A stretch of 64,000 bases of DNA from Bidens hawaiensis (taxonomy: Eukaryota > Streptophyta > Magnoliopsida > Asterales > Asteraceae), in the NCBI GenBank assembly GCA_021521415.1, contig JAIQDT010004230.1:124001-188000 (forward strand), read 5' to 3'. The notes beneath the pieces are model-generated. The model was not told the DNA's origin. It saw nothing but the letters and a program-made list of their open reading frames with translations, and searched no databases. Positions 33,999 through 46,493 of the stretch are shown in pieces; position 1 is the stretch's first letter; each line of letters starts with the position of its first letter. A program made the translations under genes and the position numbers.

Positions 33999-36360
33999 GG
34001 TAGCATTTGGTATACTTGAATGAAAGGCAGAATGGAATGAATCATTACGGTGGAATGATATACTGATAGTTATATATATTTCTCGTGTATATTTAATGTA
34101 TTTATTTAATTACTTTTTGTTCGTTTTAGTTAGAATTTATATACTACTAACATATTTGTGTTTTATAAGTTCCGGAAGTTGAACGTGGTTAAAAAGGGCG
34201 AAAACGGAGTCAAAATAAGCTTAAACGAGAAGCCGGAATGAATTAGGAAGAAACTAGAGAGATAGCCGGTCGGACCGGCCAGTGGCCGGCCCCCTTGAGT
34301 ACGCCGAACAGCCAGGTCCTCTCTTCCTGTTCGCGCGGCGCCTAGAGCCTAAATTTCCAGAAAGTTCCCCGTTTTGGTCAGGTTTTAGGCCTAGTTGCAC
34401 TATATAAATACCCTTAACCTTAATCTGAAAAATACACTACAAACCATAGCCGAATTTGGAGTTTCTTGGAGCTTAGGATTGCATAATTTGGCGGTTTTGA
34501 AGGAAATGAATCATTTGGTGAAGTGCTACTTGATCAAGATCGAAGACTACGGGTTTTATCGCCTTTAATCTTTCGTTTCTACTGTTTTTCACCATGTTTT
34601 CCTTTATAATTATTGTTTTGTTTGATTTTTCGATGCTAGGCTAAACATTATAGACTGCCAAGGCTATTGATGAACCTTCGTTAATGTTTGCTTTTATTTG
34701 AATTTACTTAGTCATGGTTTTATGAATCAGTAAACTGTCTGATTTTATTTAAGTGATGCATATGCGTGCTTGGTTCTGGTTGATGAGTTTTATTGTTCCA
34801 CATTATCCTTGGTAATTGTTTCTTAGAATAGGATTTTGTTAGGTCATTGGTACCCTTTCGGTATGCGTTGCGAACACTTTCATTTTGAGCGTCTCATCTT
34901 CTCTTTACTGTGTGTTTTTAACTAATTTTTTATTGATTTCGAATATGATCATATGAACAATATTATTAATTAAACAAATAAAAGTGTGCTGCTAACCTAA
35001 AGAGCTATAAGGTGATAGGTTATTTGTTAGATCTTTGCTAATTAAGATTGCTAGATTTAGTTATTCGTAAGAAGTCTGTCTAGGTTTGATTGGTTAACAT
35101 TTTCTATCAAGTCAACTGAATTTATTAAACTATCTTTGATTTCCGCGCTGTGTGGTAGGATTTCATTATAAAGGTAATCATTCATAATTATTTAGATAAC
35201 TGTAAGGGTGTTTAATATATAAAATTGGCGTTTCTTAAAACTCATTAGAAACCCATATGTGTCTTCTTGAGAAGGGTCAGGAGGCCTACTCGGGTTTTTT
35301 TAAGTGTCTATTTTATTATCACAGTTCCAACAAGTATTTTCCAATTAATTGATAAATGCAACTTAGGTGATAAATGCAACTTACGGGATTCTAGCCAGGG
35401 TGGTTTTTCATCATCATCTGATTTAAATCAATTAAATTGTCTTTTGTTTTATTTACTTGTCTTTTCTAAATTATTAATTTCTTAGTTTAATATTTATAAT
35501 TTAAAACCCTCTTAAATAATTATAAAAATAAATAGTCTGGTCGGTTTGTCGAGTCTAATTAGTTAATTTATGTAATTTAAAGAGACTCGTGGGTTCGATA
35601 TCCGGACTTACTTAGCTTTACTTGAATCGATCGGTTCACTTGTCGGTTAGTAGTTTAATCAAGTTTTAGAGAGTCTAGAGTATTACTTAGTGTCTAGATT
35701 AGCGTAATTTAGTTAATAATTTTATAATTACCTTTAGCACATCATGGAATGAAAAAAGAAAGTGTTTGGTTGGTTAATGAAATTGATTCACCCATTACCA
35801 AGTCCATTCCATTCCCTATAAAATACCTCCATTTCCTTCCATCCACCCCCTTGCTTTTTTTTCCTTTTATTCCCCGTTTCACCTTCACCATCCTCCCACC
35901 ACCACCCAACACCACCCTGCTATTATCACCTACCACCATTATCACGACCCATCACCACCACTATTGTCTCCACCACCGCCCTTGCCCCGCCATTACCTCT
36001 AACCACCACCACCGCTTGTCACCTACTACTGCACCCAAATGCCACCTGCCATCACTTAGTCCCCCACCACCTTCACCCAACACCGCAACCACCATCACCC
36101 ACCACTGCTACAACTATTACCACCATCGGCCATCACCAACCACCGCCCACCACTATGGCCTCCACCACCCACCACCGTTGCCACTCGCCACCAAATTTTA
36201 TTTTATTCTTCGTCTTTTTCAGCATACCAAACAATACAAAGTAATGTTTCGTTGTATTCCCTTATGGTAACCAAAAAAGTCAATGGAATTTATTGATCCA
36301 TCCCATTACCTCCTCCATCCGTTCTCTTGTCCATTCCATTACCTCATACTAAACAGATCC
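33999..36360. mobile_element. Tourist-like MITE, second copy, split by a solo LTR
   Basis: The left arm 33999-34055 and right part 35745-36360 align with the MITE at 19212-19831. Shared features are the ggtagcatttggtata end, gaatggaatg repeats, gtgtttggttgg, the C/A-rich CCACCACC middle, and tttcagcataccaaacaatacaaagtaatg near the right end. The right terminus (ggatctgtttagtatg read inward) is followed by TTA; the left flank is not a matching TTA, so one flank is altered. Confidence 0.72.
34056..35744 (+). mobile_element. Athila-like solo LTR, 1689 bp
   Basis: It begins TGATATACTG and ends AGCACATCA, flanked by a perfect 5-bp TGGAA (34051-34055, 35745-35749). A TATA-like CTATATAAATACCC lies near 34399. 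Downstream the sequence resembles Athila-type LTR ends (GTGGGTTCGATATCCGGACTTA near 35590). No primer-binding site or coding sequence follows, so it is a solo LTR. Confidence 0.82.
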
Positions 36361-36439
36361 TTAATGAGATATATGATAATAGAAATCTTTTGTGTATAAT
36401 TTGTGATATGTGTTTCTTCTTTTAGCAACCATGTTGATT

Positions 36440-37968
36440 ACTATTGATTCCGCCTTCATTAATTAGTGTTTTTCAAGTTTATTATTATTTCGTTGGTTCT
36501 TGTCAAGTGTGTCTTTACTGATCCTGAAAATCTAGGAGAGGAGAATGCCGAATTTTTGAACTGCTTCCATGAACTTAGCTTATTGGTTCCACATCTTCTT
36601 ACTCCTTTCGAGAGAGCTATCGATAAGTATATCTCAGGTATGCCCTTGTATATCCAAGATTCAGTTCTCAATCAAAACCTACCAACCATGTCTGAAGCCA
36701 TATCCCTTGCTTCTACCTTAATTGAGAACAATGCTAAAGTCCGGACGTTAACACGTAAAGATTCCAAGAAGCCCATTGAGAAAACCACTGTTGAGCCTAC
36801 TAAAGAATCCTAGCCCAAAAATTCATCCAAACCTAAAACCTCTTCTAAACCCAATAAAAAACATTAGCACAACAAGAAATGTTAATCCAACCATAAAAAC
36901 TTCTCTCACTCAACTCAATCCATCTCAGCCTCAAGCCCAACAAGCATATCTGAACAAGAAGCGTTATACTGGTCCACACTTGTCATACATCACTTGTTAA
37001 TGTTATAACCTGACTCGTTCTATTTGTCGATTATGCACAACTGTAACCACTATGGTCATTAAGCCAACACTTGTCCTCGAGTACCTAAAGTGAAAACTTC
37101 CCCATGTCGTTTTCTTAGCCTAACGCTCCCGTTAGAGCCTGTTACAATTGTGGTGATCCTAACTATCTTTGAAATACCTGTCCTTGAGTTTCTATGATTC
37201 CTAAAGCTTAAAACTACCAACCACCGATTCCTTAGCTCATTGCCCCTCAAGCTCAACTAGTCCACACTACCCTAGATCCTGCTCTTCTAGCACCTGCACC
37301 TCCGGTGGCTCAAACAACTCAAGGCCCTTGTGTGTGTGCTTTTCTGATCAATGCCAATCAAGCTCAGAACTCGAATGAAGCAATGAACGGTACGTTTCTC
37401 GTAAATGATCATTTTCTTACATATTATTTGATACGGGTGCTGATAGAATTTTTATGTCTTTTGACTTTGAATACATACTTAGGTTACCTCATACAAAGTT
37501 AGCTAACTATTTTACGGTAGAAGTAGCTAATAGTAGTTCACTGGTCATAGATTCGGTACTCGGAAATGTGTTTTGCACTTAAACAAACATAAATTTCTCA
37601 TCGACCTCATACCAATGCAAATGGGTAGTTTTGACATCATAATAGGCATGGATTTGCTTGCTATTAACCGTGTTGAAGTTGTTTTCTTTGAAAAGTGCAT
37701 TCGTATCACGCTTCCCAGCGGTGAAATTCTCAAAGCGTTTAGTGAAAAGCCTTTGTCAAGGCTTAGTTTTATGTCATGTTTTCAAGCCCAGCGTTGCTTT
37801 CGCAAAAAGTACATGGCTTTTCAAGTTCTAGTGGCGGAAAAGAAATTCCAAGCGAAGAAAATCTTCGATATCCATGTTGTTCGTGATTTCCCTAACGTTT
37901 TCCCTGACGACGTTACCTACTTCCTCCCGTTCATCACGTTGAATTCCATATCGATCTTGTAGACGGAG
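36440..37968 (+). pseudogene. element E gag and protease (chromovirus-type gypsy)
   Basis: A gag fragment open at 36466-36813 has the capsid end (FERAIDKYISGMPLYIQDSV, MSEAISLASTLIE). A Lys/Pro-rich tail and a decayed zinc-finger region (about 37015-37160) follow. The protease then shows NGTFLVNDH, a lost active-site DTGADR in frame (the sequence near 37432 still encodes it in another frame), and LIPMQMGSFDIIIGMDLL (37573-37962). FPNVFPDDV at about 37888 begins the RT linker, and the signal stops at 37968 where an LTR starts. The gag N-terminus is missing. Confidence 0.82.
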
Positions 37969-40001
37969 TGTAACATCTGTGCATTTACATGCATGAAATC
38001 GCTAGTCTTGTACTCGTATTTATTAAAGTTCACGTATTAATTCATCACCTATGTTATTAGGGAATCACATTTATTTATTTCTAGTTAGTGCCATTATTAT
38101 CATATGTGCAATTACATGATTCTATGTTTATTTCATCATAGACATGCTTGATCGTTAATGTGACACAATGAACCAGGATTGCCTAGATTAACATGTAAAA
38201 TTTGTCATTATTAATTTATTTTTCCTATAGTAATTTAATTTATTCCTTTAATTCATCATCTATATTATTTTTCATTATTATACATCAATCTTCAAGATTT
38301 GCCTTATCAAAATTTTGAATTCAAAACCTAATGAAATTTTGTCTCTAATTCATCTTAATCTCTTCTCAAAACTCCCCTGTAAATAGAACCCCTTAGCACA
38401 CTAAAAATTCACTTTGAACCTGCAAATTGGTGATCATACTCCCTCTCAAAGATTCACAACTTGTTTCTTTTTTAGTAAATTCGGGTTTGCATTTAATGTT
38501 ATGTTCTTTCACTCTACAGAACAACCTTTATTTTAATGCTTAGATCTCGGCCATAATATATCCAAATCACGAATTTCAAAAAGCCTAAGTTCCCTTCTTT
38601 ATGTGTCTAGCATCTATGTAATTTCGTGTAAACTTTTAAAAACTTTAAAAACGTTTTTACTATTTTTCTTTAACAAAGGGTCTTGCTGGAAATCCTAACA
38701 GAGAGCTTTAGTCTCAAAATTAATGTCATCACTCACACATGTTTGAGTAATAGGACCCAATTTCTTTCTATATTGTATACATATAAATTAGAAAAATTCT
38801 CCAATTGGAATAGATTTTTAGTGATTTTTCTAATAAACCGACTCCAAGTCAGACCCCTCGGTAGTCTATAAATTATATATATTTTTATTAAATAAATAAT
38901 AAAATCGTATAAAAAATTTATAAGGTAACCAGGTCATACATTTAAAACATATAAAATTTCGTGATCTAACTCAAAGGCTAACTATTTTTAAAAATTCGTT
39001 CCTTGAACAATAAGAAACGTATTTGTTTCTGGAAAACATAAGTATAAACCCTAAACCATAAAGTTATCATTTGAAACCCTAAAATCTAGTTGTACTTACA
39101 ATCAAACACCAACTCTATAGATATCCAACAAAAGATTTTGTCACCGAGACTACTTCCTAAGAAAAAACCAAGTGGCGTGTCCGGCATGAATGGACCCACT
39201 TACCTTTTCCTAGAACCTGAGGTCAGAGATTATATTCCACCGAAATAAAGTAACATCCTAATAAAAACTTTCTTGATCATTAGGGCTTTAACACAAAGTG
39301 TTGCAAGTCTTAATTCATCAACAACAAAGGTGAGATCATTACCCCTTTAAATGCTTTTATTCATGGTGTGGAAAACATGCAAATTTTACAAACTTATTTA
39401 TTCTCTTTTATTCATGCTATTTGATTCAAGCTTTTTTCATGATATTCATTGTGTATGATTATTTCAAGTGTATGCTTATTCACATGTACAACCATTAACT
39501 TACAAAACTCGTGGTAGTATGATGATAGATCTAATGGCCTGACCCGCCCACTCAGGCCTCGGGTAGCGGCTCGTGTGTTCAGAATCCGACAATTATTAAC
39601 CATTAAAAAATTAGTCTAATCGTGGATTACCCAACTCACTAAGCGTGTCACAGGTTTGGTTGTAATTACAAAGTATACCAGCAACTCAACATATATGGAA
39701 TTCTTTCAATTTAAAACTTATTCTATTAAAACATATGTTCTCCCCAACTATTTTAGTTGACACTTTCTGACTCTAGCATGTTGTTCAGGTATTGGAAATT
39801 TGTTTGTTGAAGATTACTTGGTCCAAGACATAGGATTGCATGATTGGAACTAGCGTACTACTATAAACAATTTATTTTATTATATCTATATATTGTTTGA
39901 TATTGAATTGAATTAAACAACTATTTTAACGTGTAGTATCATGTGCTACGAACAATCACCGTCTCATCTCGACGTATTATACCGTCGATCGGGGTGTGAC
40001 A
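37969..40001 (+). repeat. LTR F (2033 bp) with degraded primer-binding site
   Basis: It begins TGTAACATCTGTGC and ends CGGGGTGTGACA. The next bases, GATTGTTATCAAAGTC, look like a mutated TGGTATCAGAGCC primer-binding site, so this is a 5' LTR rather than a solo LTR. An AAAGGTGAGATC motif (about 39327) and CCCAACTCACTAAGCGTG (about 39630) match the chromovirus-type layout. No 3' partner was found. Confidence 0.75.
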
Positions 40002-40309
40002 GATTGTTATCAAAGTCATGGCTATAGTAGGGTATTATAATTTCACCGACCTAGTCTATAGTCCTCCCCTTATGTGTTTATGTTGTTGATAGTATGTGTT
40101 ACCTTGTGTACTAGCTGCTATATTACTTTATCTAGATTATAAGCTACATGTTATAGTATTTGGTTTAATCACATGTTTCATTATTCGTTTTAAATATTAT
40201 ATACTAGATAATTTGGCGATTGATTTTATTTCGCATTAAACTAAACTAAATCGTATTTCATAGCTGTCTTAAATCGTATTGTTAATTCTAAATATTTAAC
40301 AATCAAATC
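40002..40309 (+). other. leader after LTR F, no coding sequence
   Basis: AT-rich DNA after the degraded primer-binding site. No gag can be read before RT similarity begins abruptly near 40310, which suggests a large deletion. Confidence 0.5.
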
Positions 40310-40520
40310 CGCACGTGTATCGGCTATCGCAATCTTAAGAAACATACCATCAAGAACCGATATCCTCTTCCTCGTATCGATAATTTTTTTATCAACTCCA
40401 AATAGTTGCTTGTTTCTCGAAATCGATTTATGTTCAGGTTATCGGCAACTTCGCGTTTATGATGATGATATTCCCAAAACCGCATTTCGTACTCGATATG
40501 GGCATTACAATTTTAAGGTT
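40310..40520 (+). pseudogene. gypsy RT fragment, left of the copia insertion
   Basis: Encodes RT motifs in shifting frames: [10 protein letters not shown] near 40355, then sequence for the [11 protein letters not shown] and RTRYGHY blocks to 40515. It stops at AGGTT (40516-40520), the target duplication of the copia element. The same RT resumes at 62475. It could belong to element E or to the element of LTR F. Confidence 0.8.
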
Positions 40521-41730
40521 TGTCAAGTCCCCGATTTCAGGTAGATCTTATTCAAATCAAGTCATAACATAAACAAATAAATGTGTTGACAAGGGAGTTA
40601 ATGACGGGTTGCTATATTTAGAAAGATTACCATTTGTTAAAGGCGGAATCAATAACAAACAGGGTAGTTGCTAAACAATAATCAAAGGTAACTTAACACA
40701 CACAAGATTCACTCAAAAGATTTCCATTCATATAATGTTCATCATACAAATGATAATCGATTTAGGGTTTCTTGAAGGGAAAGTTTATCCGTACGATTCC
40801 TAGGACGGCTGTCACACTTAGAAATATTCTTTCTTATCCTATAAGTATGATTGCCTGAATCCGTCCTTAGGAGGCGTGCCCAAAATTATTTCTTTTATAG
40901 GCCTGACACCTCCTTTACAGCTGTCATTCCTTCTAGAAACCCTAAATGCTAATACATATTCAAATTACATATTCAAGATTATTCTAAGTGTAAAACAAGT
41001 CTTCCGGGTATGCTTTGCAGCAATATTGACTTTCCGAGTAGACTGTGTGCTCTGCCTTCCTTCAGCACTTGGTCACATAGATGTGTGCCCGGGATCAGTT
41101 TCCGGGTAGACTTTACTTGAAGAGTATTTTACCAAGTAAAATACTCACCGGGTAAACTTCAATCTTCTTGACTTTGTCAGATTTTGCCCGACAAACCCAT
41201 ACGAGCAACCTTGTTCTTCAATGGTCCCTTCAACTCTTTACTAGAGAATTGTTTATTAGCAAAGTGTGCCCGGCAGCACTGTTCCTTGCTTGAGTTGAAC
41301 CTTGCTCGATGTTACTTAGAGATATTCCATTAAACCATCAAGCCTACTTGGACCAATATATTATTAAAGAATACCTTGCCTGGTCTTCCAATCACTTGGC
41401 TTCATGAGTTTGGTTAGCCAAAAGCTTACTCGGGAGTGAACCTTACTTGGCTATGAAGAACAGACTTGCTTGATAAAGTTATCCTTGCCCGGATTTGCAT
41501 AAGCTAGTGAGCCTTTCCCGGTAATACACCAATTTGCAAACCCTGCCCGGATATCCACTAAAGAAGAATTCTGGAAGATAACCTTGCCTGATAGACAAAA
41601 TATCATGCCCGGCTAAGTAAAAGTTTGCTCGGAAGTCTAAGGCGTGCCCGGATCCATACTTAGCGAATTCTGAGGAGGTTGAGAAGATTCCAATCTTCCA
41701 TCTCTCTTAGGTCAAATCTTTGACTCAACA
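40521..41730 (-). repeat. 3' LTR of copia C
   Basis: 1210 bp. On the minus strand it has CTATAAAAG (40893-40900) as probable TATA box, and about 20 CTTGCCCGG-like motifs (plus-strand spelling) at 40990-41655, upstream of the TATA. On its internal side the minus-strand GTAGGAGAT is the likely polypurine tract. Confidence 0.93.
40893..40900 (-). promoter_or_regulatory. TATA box in the 3' LTR of copia C
   Basis: CTATAAAA on the minus strand. In the 5' LTR the matching place (about 61633-61640) reads CTGTAAAA. AGCTGTCA lies about 20 bp upstream (40919-40926, plus-strand spelling). Confidence 0.65.
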
Positions 41731-42827
41731 ATCTCCTACTAGATTGGAACACCTCAGCAGACCCAAAACGTCTCTATGGTTACATACACTTAGTCAAAAT
41801 ACATAACAAATCAAAATCAAAATACATATTCATAACAAAATCAAATAGTTACATATTCAAATGTTGTCCGTAGACATTACAAAACAAAGCCTATACTAAT
41901 GTTCATTTTCTTTTTCTTCTTGCATCATAGTGGGCTTGCCTTCTGTTTGCCATGACCATTGTTGCCCTTTGTTTGAAGATTTCAGGGATTTGGTAGTGAG
42001 TGTGATTCTCTGGAATGACCAAATCCCTGATATCAGTTAAGTCTTCATAGTGCAGATAGGTCAAGTCTTCATCTTTTCTGATCACTGCCAAAGCTGCTCC
42101 ATCTGAGTTTCTTAGAACATAATGGCTTGTATTCTCCTTGTATTCAACTTCTGCAATTATACCATTCTTCTGCACAGTATAATTTGGTCTTTTCATTATT
42201 CTTTCCAATCTGATGCAGGTATTCATATTTGACAGAGGATTTTTATCTTTGATGTTCATTTCATATCTCAGCTTGGCACAGGCTATTTTCTTTAGCTTAG
42301 CTGTCCTTGTTTTCTCAAGATTTTTCATTTTCCAGCTTTTATTTTCTTTCAAGAAAGAGAAACTCTTGTCAGCTTCATCTCTTAAGAACTTTGAGAGTTC
42401 ATTTTGCTGTCTTCCGGCCATTTTGCTTGTATCATGATAGTCATATAGGTCAAGCTTGGCCATCTTTTCCAACTGCTCTGGTGTGAACTCAGCAAAGTCA
42501 TCTTTCACAATAATGTCTCTCAGTTGCTTGCTTTCCATTACTACTTTCAGTGTTTGAGAGACTGAGGTGCTGTTTGTTTTTCAGAGGTAAAACGTCAGAA
42601 GACTGCGAAACCACATCTGCCAACATCTGTAGCAGAAGAGGTGGACCAAAACTCTGCAGTCTGCAACAAGAAGACTGTTTGTTTTTTAACATCTGCAGAC
42701 TGCTAAAATAAGCTGAAATTTAAAAAAACTGAAATATAAATAAAAAAGGTCTTCAACATCAAAATTTAAATAATAGTCAACAACACTGAAATAATATTCA
42801 TAATACCACAAACATTTTTTAAATCAT

Positions 42828-44065
42828 TTATTCCGTATTTTGCATTAACTGCTCAGCAATTTCATCTCTTAACTGAGTCATATATTCCCGATCTGATGCA
42901 GTGCCAAGTGCTTCAACCTCGTCTTCATCAGCATCAATTTGCCCACGACTATTTCCAATCGACACATTGGGTTGATCGTATTGTGTAAACAACTCATCGT
43001 CCAAACCTTGTTTCCTAATAAAATTATGTAGCGCGAAACATGCAACGGTAACGTTCCTTTGTGTTTCCAATGGAAATGGTGCCATCCTCTTCAATATAGG
43101 GAATCTTGCTTTCAAGACACCAAAAGCACGCTCAATGACGTTTCGAAGTTTTGCATGTGCATGATTAAATTTTTCTTTATTGGTTAACGCACGTCTCCGA
43201 CGAAAATCTCCAAGCCAATACCTCACATTACGATATGGAGCCATAAATCCTCGTATGTGTGCATACGCGGCGTCACAAAGATAGTATTTCTCTGTAAATA
43301 TTTTCAATTAATTACAATATTAAACTAACATAGAAATAATTAACAAACAATAAAAATACCTGATGGTGGAAATGGGAATGGCGCGTGTGGATCTAATAAT
43401 GCCTCTGATAATATTCTAGAATCATGTGCTACCCCTTCCCATCCGGCCACAAGAAAAGTAAAAATCATGTTAAAATCACAAATTGCTAATACGTTTTGAT
43501 AACAATCACCATTTCCCCTTCCTCTATATAAATCTTGTTGCCTAGTAGGAACAACAGCATGTATCAAGGTCCCATCAAGTGCACCAACCGCTCCTTTAAA
43601 AATCTTCCGTAGCCTCTTGTTATGTCCCGGAATGTTTGGATTCGGATTGAAAGAAGTTGGTAATATCATATCTTTGGCGAAAAGCATCATTTTATCCAAC
43701 ACTTCATGAAAGAATTTATGAATTGTTTGCTTTGAGTGTTGAAATCTACGCTTGATAACCACGTAACGTTGGTTATGGCCGATTAACATAAAAAACATAG
43801 CCATCTTTTCCTCAACCGAAACATGTTTACTATCCTTTAACGAATAATTTATTCTAAAATGTGCACATAGTCGAACAAATGATTCACGGGACATGCGTAA
43901 CAATTCAATGCGTTGTTTGGGATTTCCTTGCAATAACTCTAACGTGTATTTATGTCCCGTCATTACCGAATCATTGTCTCGTTTTCGTTTCAAACCCCTC
44001 TTCCAAAAAAAGCGGATATACAAGTACATAACAACTACCAGAAGTATTTTCTCATCATTATTCAT
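42828..44065 (-). CDS. PIF/Harbinger DDE transposase, two exons
   Basis: Exon 1 44065-43360 (MNNDEKILL), exon 2 43291-42828, split by a 68-bp intron with GT (CAG|GTATTTTT) and TTTACAG ends; the phase-1 junction makes a Glu codon. 389 residues in total. The DDE core is complete: VGALDGTLIHA (first Asp), AGWEGVAHDSRIL (second Asp), RNVIERAFGVLKARFPIL (Glu). An RRRRALTNKEKFN block and FALHNFIRKQ are typical of DDE_Tnp_4 proteins. The N-terminal about 100 residues have a helix-rich region. With its Myb-like partner it should cut and paste the element in the nucleus. No stop or frameshift is seen. Confidence 0.9.
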
Positions 44066-44300
44066 TATGAACCTGTTAATAAAACATAAACAACCATGTC
44101 ATAAAGCATAAACAACCATTATCATAAAGCATAAACAACCATGTCACATAGCCATAAAATAACATACAATGTGTTAAACTTAACCAAAAAGCATAGAATG
44201 TTTTCAACATAACTAAAAAAACATACACCAAAAACAAATAATGTTTTCAACAAAACAAAAACTACTTCAAAAGTCCTAAATTTTTAGCTGTCATCTCGAT

Positions 44301-45260
44301 CTACCCTTTTAACACGACGGGAACATTTGGCAATGCCATCCACGCCTCTCTCATGTCCGTGGACATTCCAAAAATATGAAAAGCAACCAAATATAGAGGG
44401 TCCGTCGGCTCTAACCCAACCAAACTTAACTTCTCAGAACACTCAACAACTGTTGTAACTACCGGGCGTTTTTTTTCAGGTTTTTCCCTAGTCAAATGTC
44501 GCAAAGCATTTTTCATGTGAAGTGCTAAATCCTCAAAAGTGACAGATGATGATGGTTTTGAGGTTTTAGCCCTTTTGGGGGTAGGCTCGGGAGTAGGCTC
44601 AGGAGTAGGCTCAAAAGTAGGCTCGGTAGTAGGCCCGGTAGTAGGACTAGTGCAGGCATCATCTTCTGTGTTGTCCATAATCATCAGTTGTTGGACCGAT
44701 TGGAGCCGATGACAAGAGGATGATCCAACCACTGATGTTTGGGTTGAGGTCCACTTGCGATTCCCCGTGGCAATATTCTCATCAAACAGTTGTGCATGAA
44801 GTTCCGGAAATGCTAATGGAGTTGTTTTTAAGGATGCCGCTTTCAAATGCCCCTAAAAAATAATGGTAGATGTTAAAAAATAAACTAGGGGTGGACTTTA
44901 AGGTAGTGGTAGATGTTAAAAAATAAAAATATATGAACATACCTTCTTAAAGTCTTCCCATTCCTTGTTCATTAAGGTAAAGGTATTTGTTTGAGGGTTG
45001 TAGATGTTGCCGGTTTTGTTTTTCAAATACAACCATCCTATGTATTTGGCTTTAAGATTATCATAGGCGTTTTTGACTTGTTTTTGACTCAAATCCAATC
45101 CAAACTTTTCCTTAAGAACCCGTATTACCTTAGCCCACGATTCTTTGTGCAAACTCAACCCTTTTTTACCCACGGCGTTTTTCTCTTCAATGCATGTTTC
45201 TAATAAACATTTTATTTGCTCATTCGACCAATGTTGTTTCTCTACCATTTTTATGATCAA
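44301..45260 (-). CDS. Harbinger Myb/SANT-like accessory protein, two exons
   Basis: Exon 1 45260-44943, exon 2 44852-44301; 90-bp intron with AAG|GTATG donor and TTTTTTAG acceptor, phase 0; 289 residues. Residues about 5-105 form a Myb/SANT-like DNA-binding domain with regularly spaced Trp (HWSNEQ, ESWAKVI, GWLYL, EWEDFKK). The middle has a Thr/Glu/Pro repeat (TEPTFEPTPEPTPEPTPKRAKT) with a basic nuclear-signal-like end. The C-terminus (ALRHLTREKP, YLVAFHIFGMS) is conserved in such proteins. In this superfamily it binds the transposon ends and brings the transposase into the nucleus. Confidence 0.88.
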
Positions 45261-45299
45261 CTAACAAGAAACAACAATTCTATTAAAACAACAATTCAT

Positions 45300-46460
45300 C
45301 GAACCTAAAATTAAAAGGCACACATCAATAAACTATTTTCTCAAATAGAGAAAATCAGTTTATGAGAAAATCAGTTTATGTACAATGTCCAAGTTAGGAA
45401 AAGGCACACATCAATAAACTATTTTCTCAAATAAAATTAACAAACCCAGAATCAAGTCATCAATCAAAAGCATATATTCAAAGTTGAATTAAAATATCAA
45501 ATAAACAGATACACATCAAAGCCAACAAAATTTAAATTACACGCAACCATTTAAGGTGCCACACGAGCTCAAGCTTAGGCTCATTTAAGGTTTTCTGAAA
45601 ATAAATAAAAATAGCTAATAATGTGTATGAATTAATTAATAAATAATAAACGAGTCGAGCTCGAGCTTGAAAAAAAAGACTCACAAGCTGAGCCGAGCTT
45701 ATTAAAAGGAGATCAAAACTAGCAGTTCCCCACAAACCACAACAAACACAAACCACCAAATTTACACCCCACCCCCAAAACAATCATCCTGTTGTGGGGC
45801 AGTGTGAGATATGATTGAGTGTACATGGTGCAAGTTAGCAAAAGGTGCACCATCATCAATAAACAATTATCTCAATAAAAGTATGCATCACTGTTACAAG
45901 TTCATGTTTTATCCATTCAAGAGGTGCTTAATACAATCATAGTATCAATTTAACTATATTATTGCATATTCATAAAGAATAGAAAGAAAGCATAACCTGA
46001 AAAATTGTTTAAAATGAAAACGAAAAGTTTAAAATCAGTTTATAGTTTAAAATGAAAACTATATCAATTTAACAATTTCATCAAAAAGTTTAAAATGAAA
46101 ACGAAAATGAGAAAATCAGTTTATGTAATCTGAAAAATTGTTTAACAATGAACCAATTTAACTATCAAAGGCCCAAATTTATGATTTTGTATTGACCTAA
46201 ATTCAAAATACCTAAATGAAAAGAATAGAAAGAAAGCATAACCCTAAAATGAATCATTTACCTTCAAGAAGATGCCGTAGCGGCGGCGGCGGCGTGTGAG
46301 TGGAGCGGCGGCGGTGTGGAGGTAGCCGGCGGGTTGCGGCCGGCGTTGTGGAGGTAGCCGGCGTGGTGAGTGGAGCGGCCGGCGGCAGTGGAGAGGAGTT
46401 AGGAGGAGTGGAGTTAGGGTTAGTAGGAGGATGATGATCGATGAAATAAAATGGGTAGAA
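45300..46460. other. 5' noncoding part of the Harbinger element
   Basis: It holds a direct repeat of aaggcacacatcaataaactattttctcaaat (about 45317 and 45401), a fragment of the GAGCTCGAGC-type hAT MITE (about 45540-45716), repeats of gaaaatcagttta, and a GC-rich block of GGCGGCGG and GTAGCCGGCG repeats at 46265-46430. A short Pro-rich frame there (46487-46254) lacks support as a gene. Confidence 0.55.
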
Positions 46461-46493
46461 GAGGTTCAGAAGTAATAATACCAACACTTTTGG

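Noticed and set aside
35749..36270. 173-codon open frame rich in His, Pro and Thr
   Set aside because: Same MITE family as at 19212; the frame comes from low-complexity DNA.
46254..46487. Pro-rich open frame in the GC-rich block of the Harbinger element
   Set aside because: Produced by GGCGGC-type repeats; no conserved start or domain, and the two expected genes are already found.
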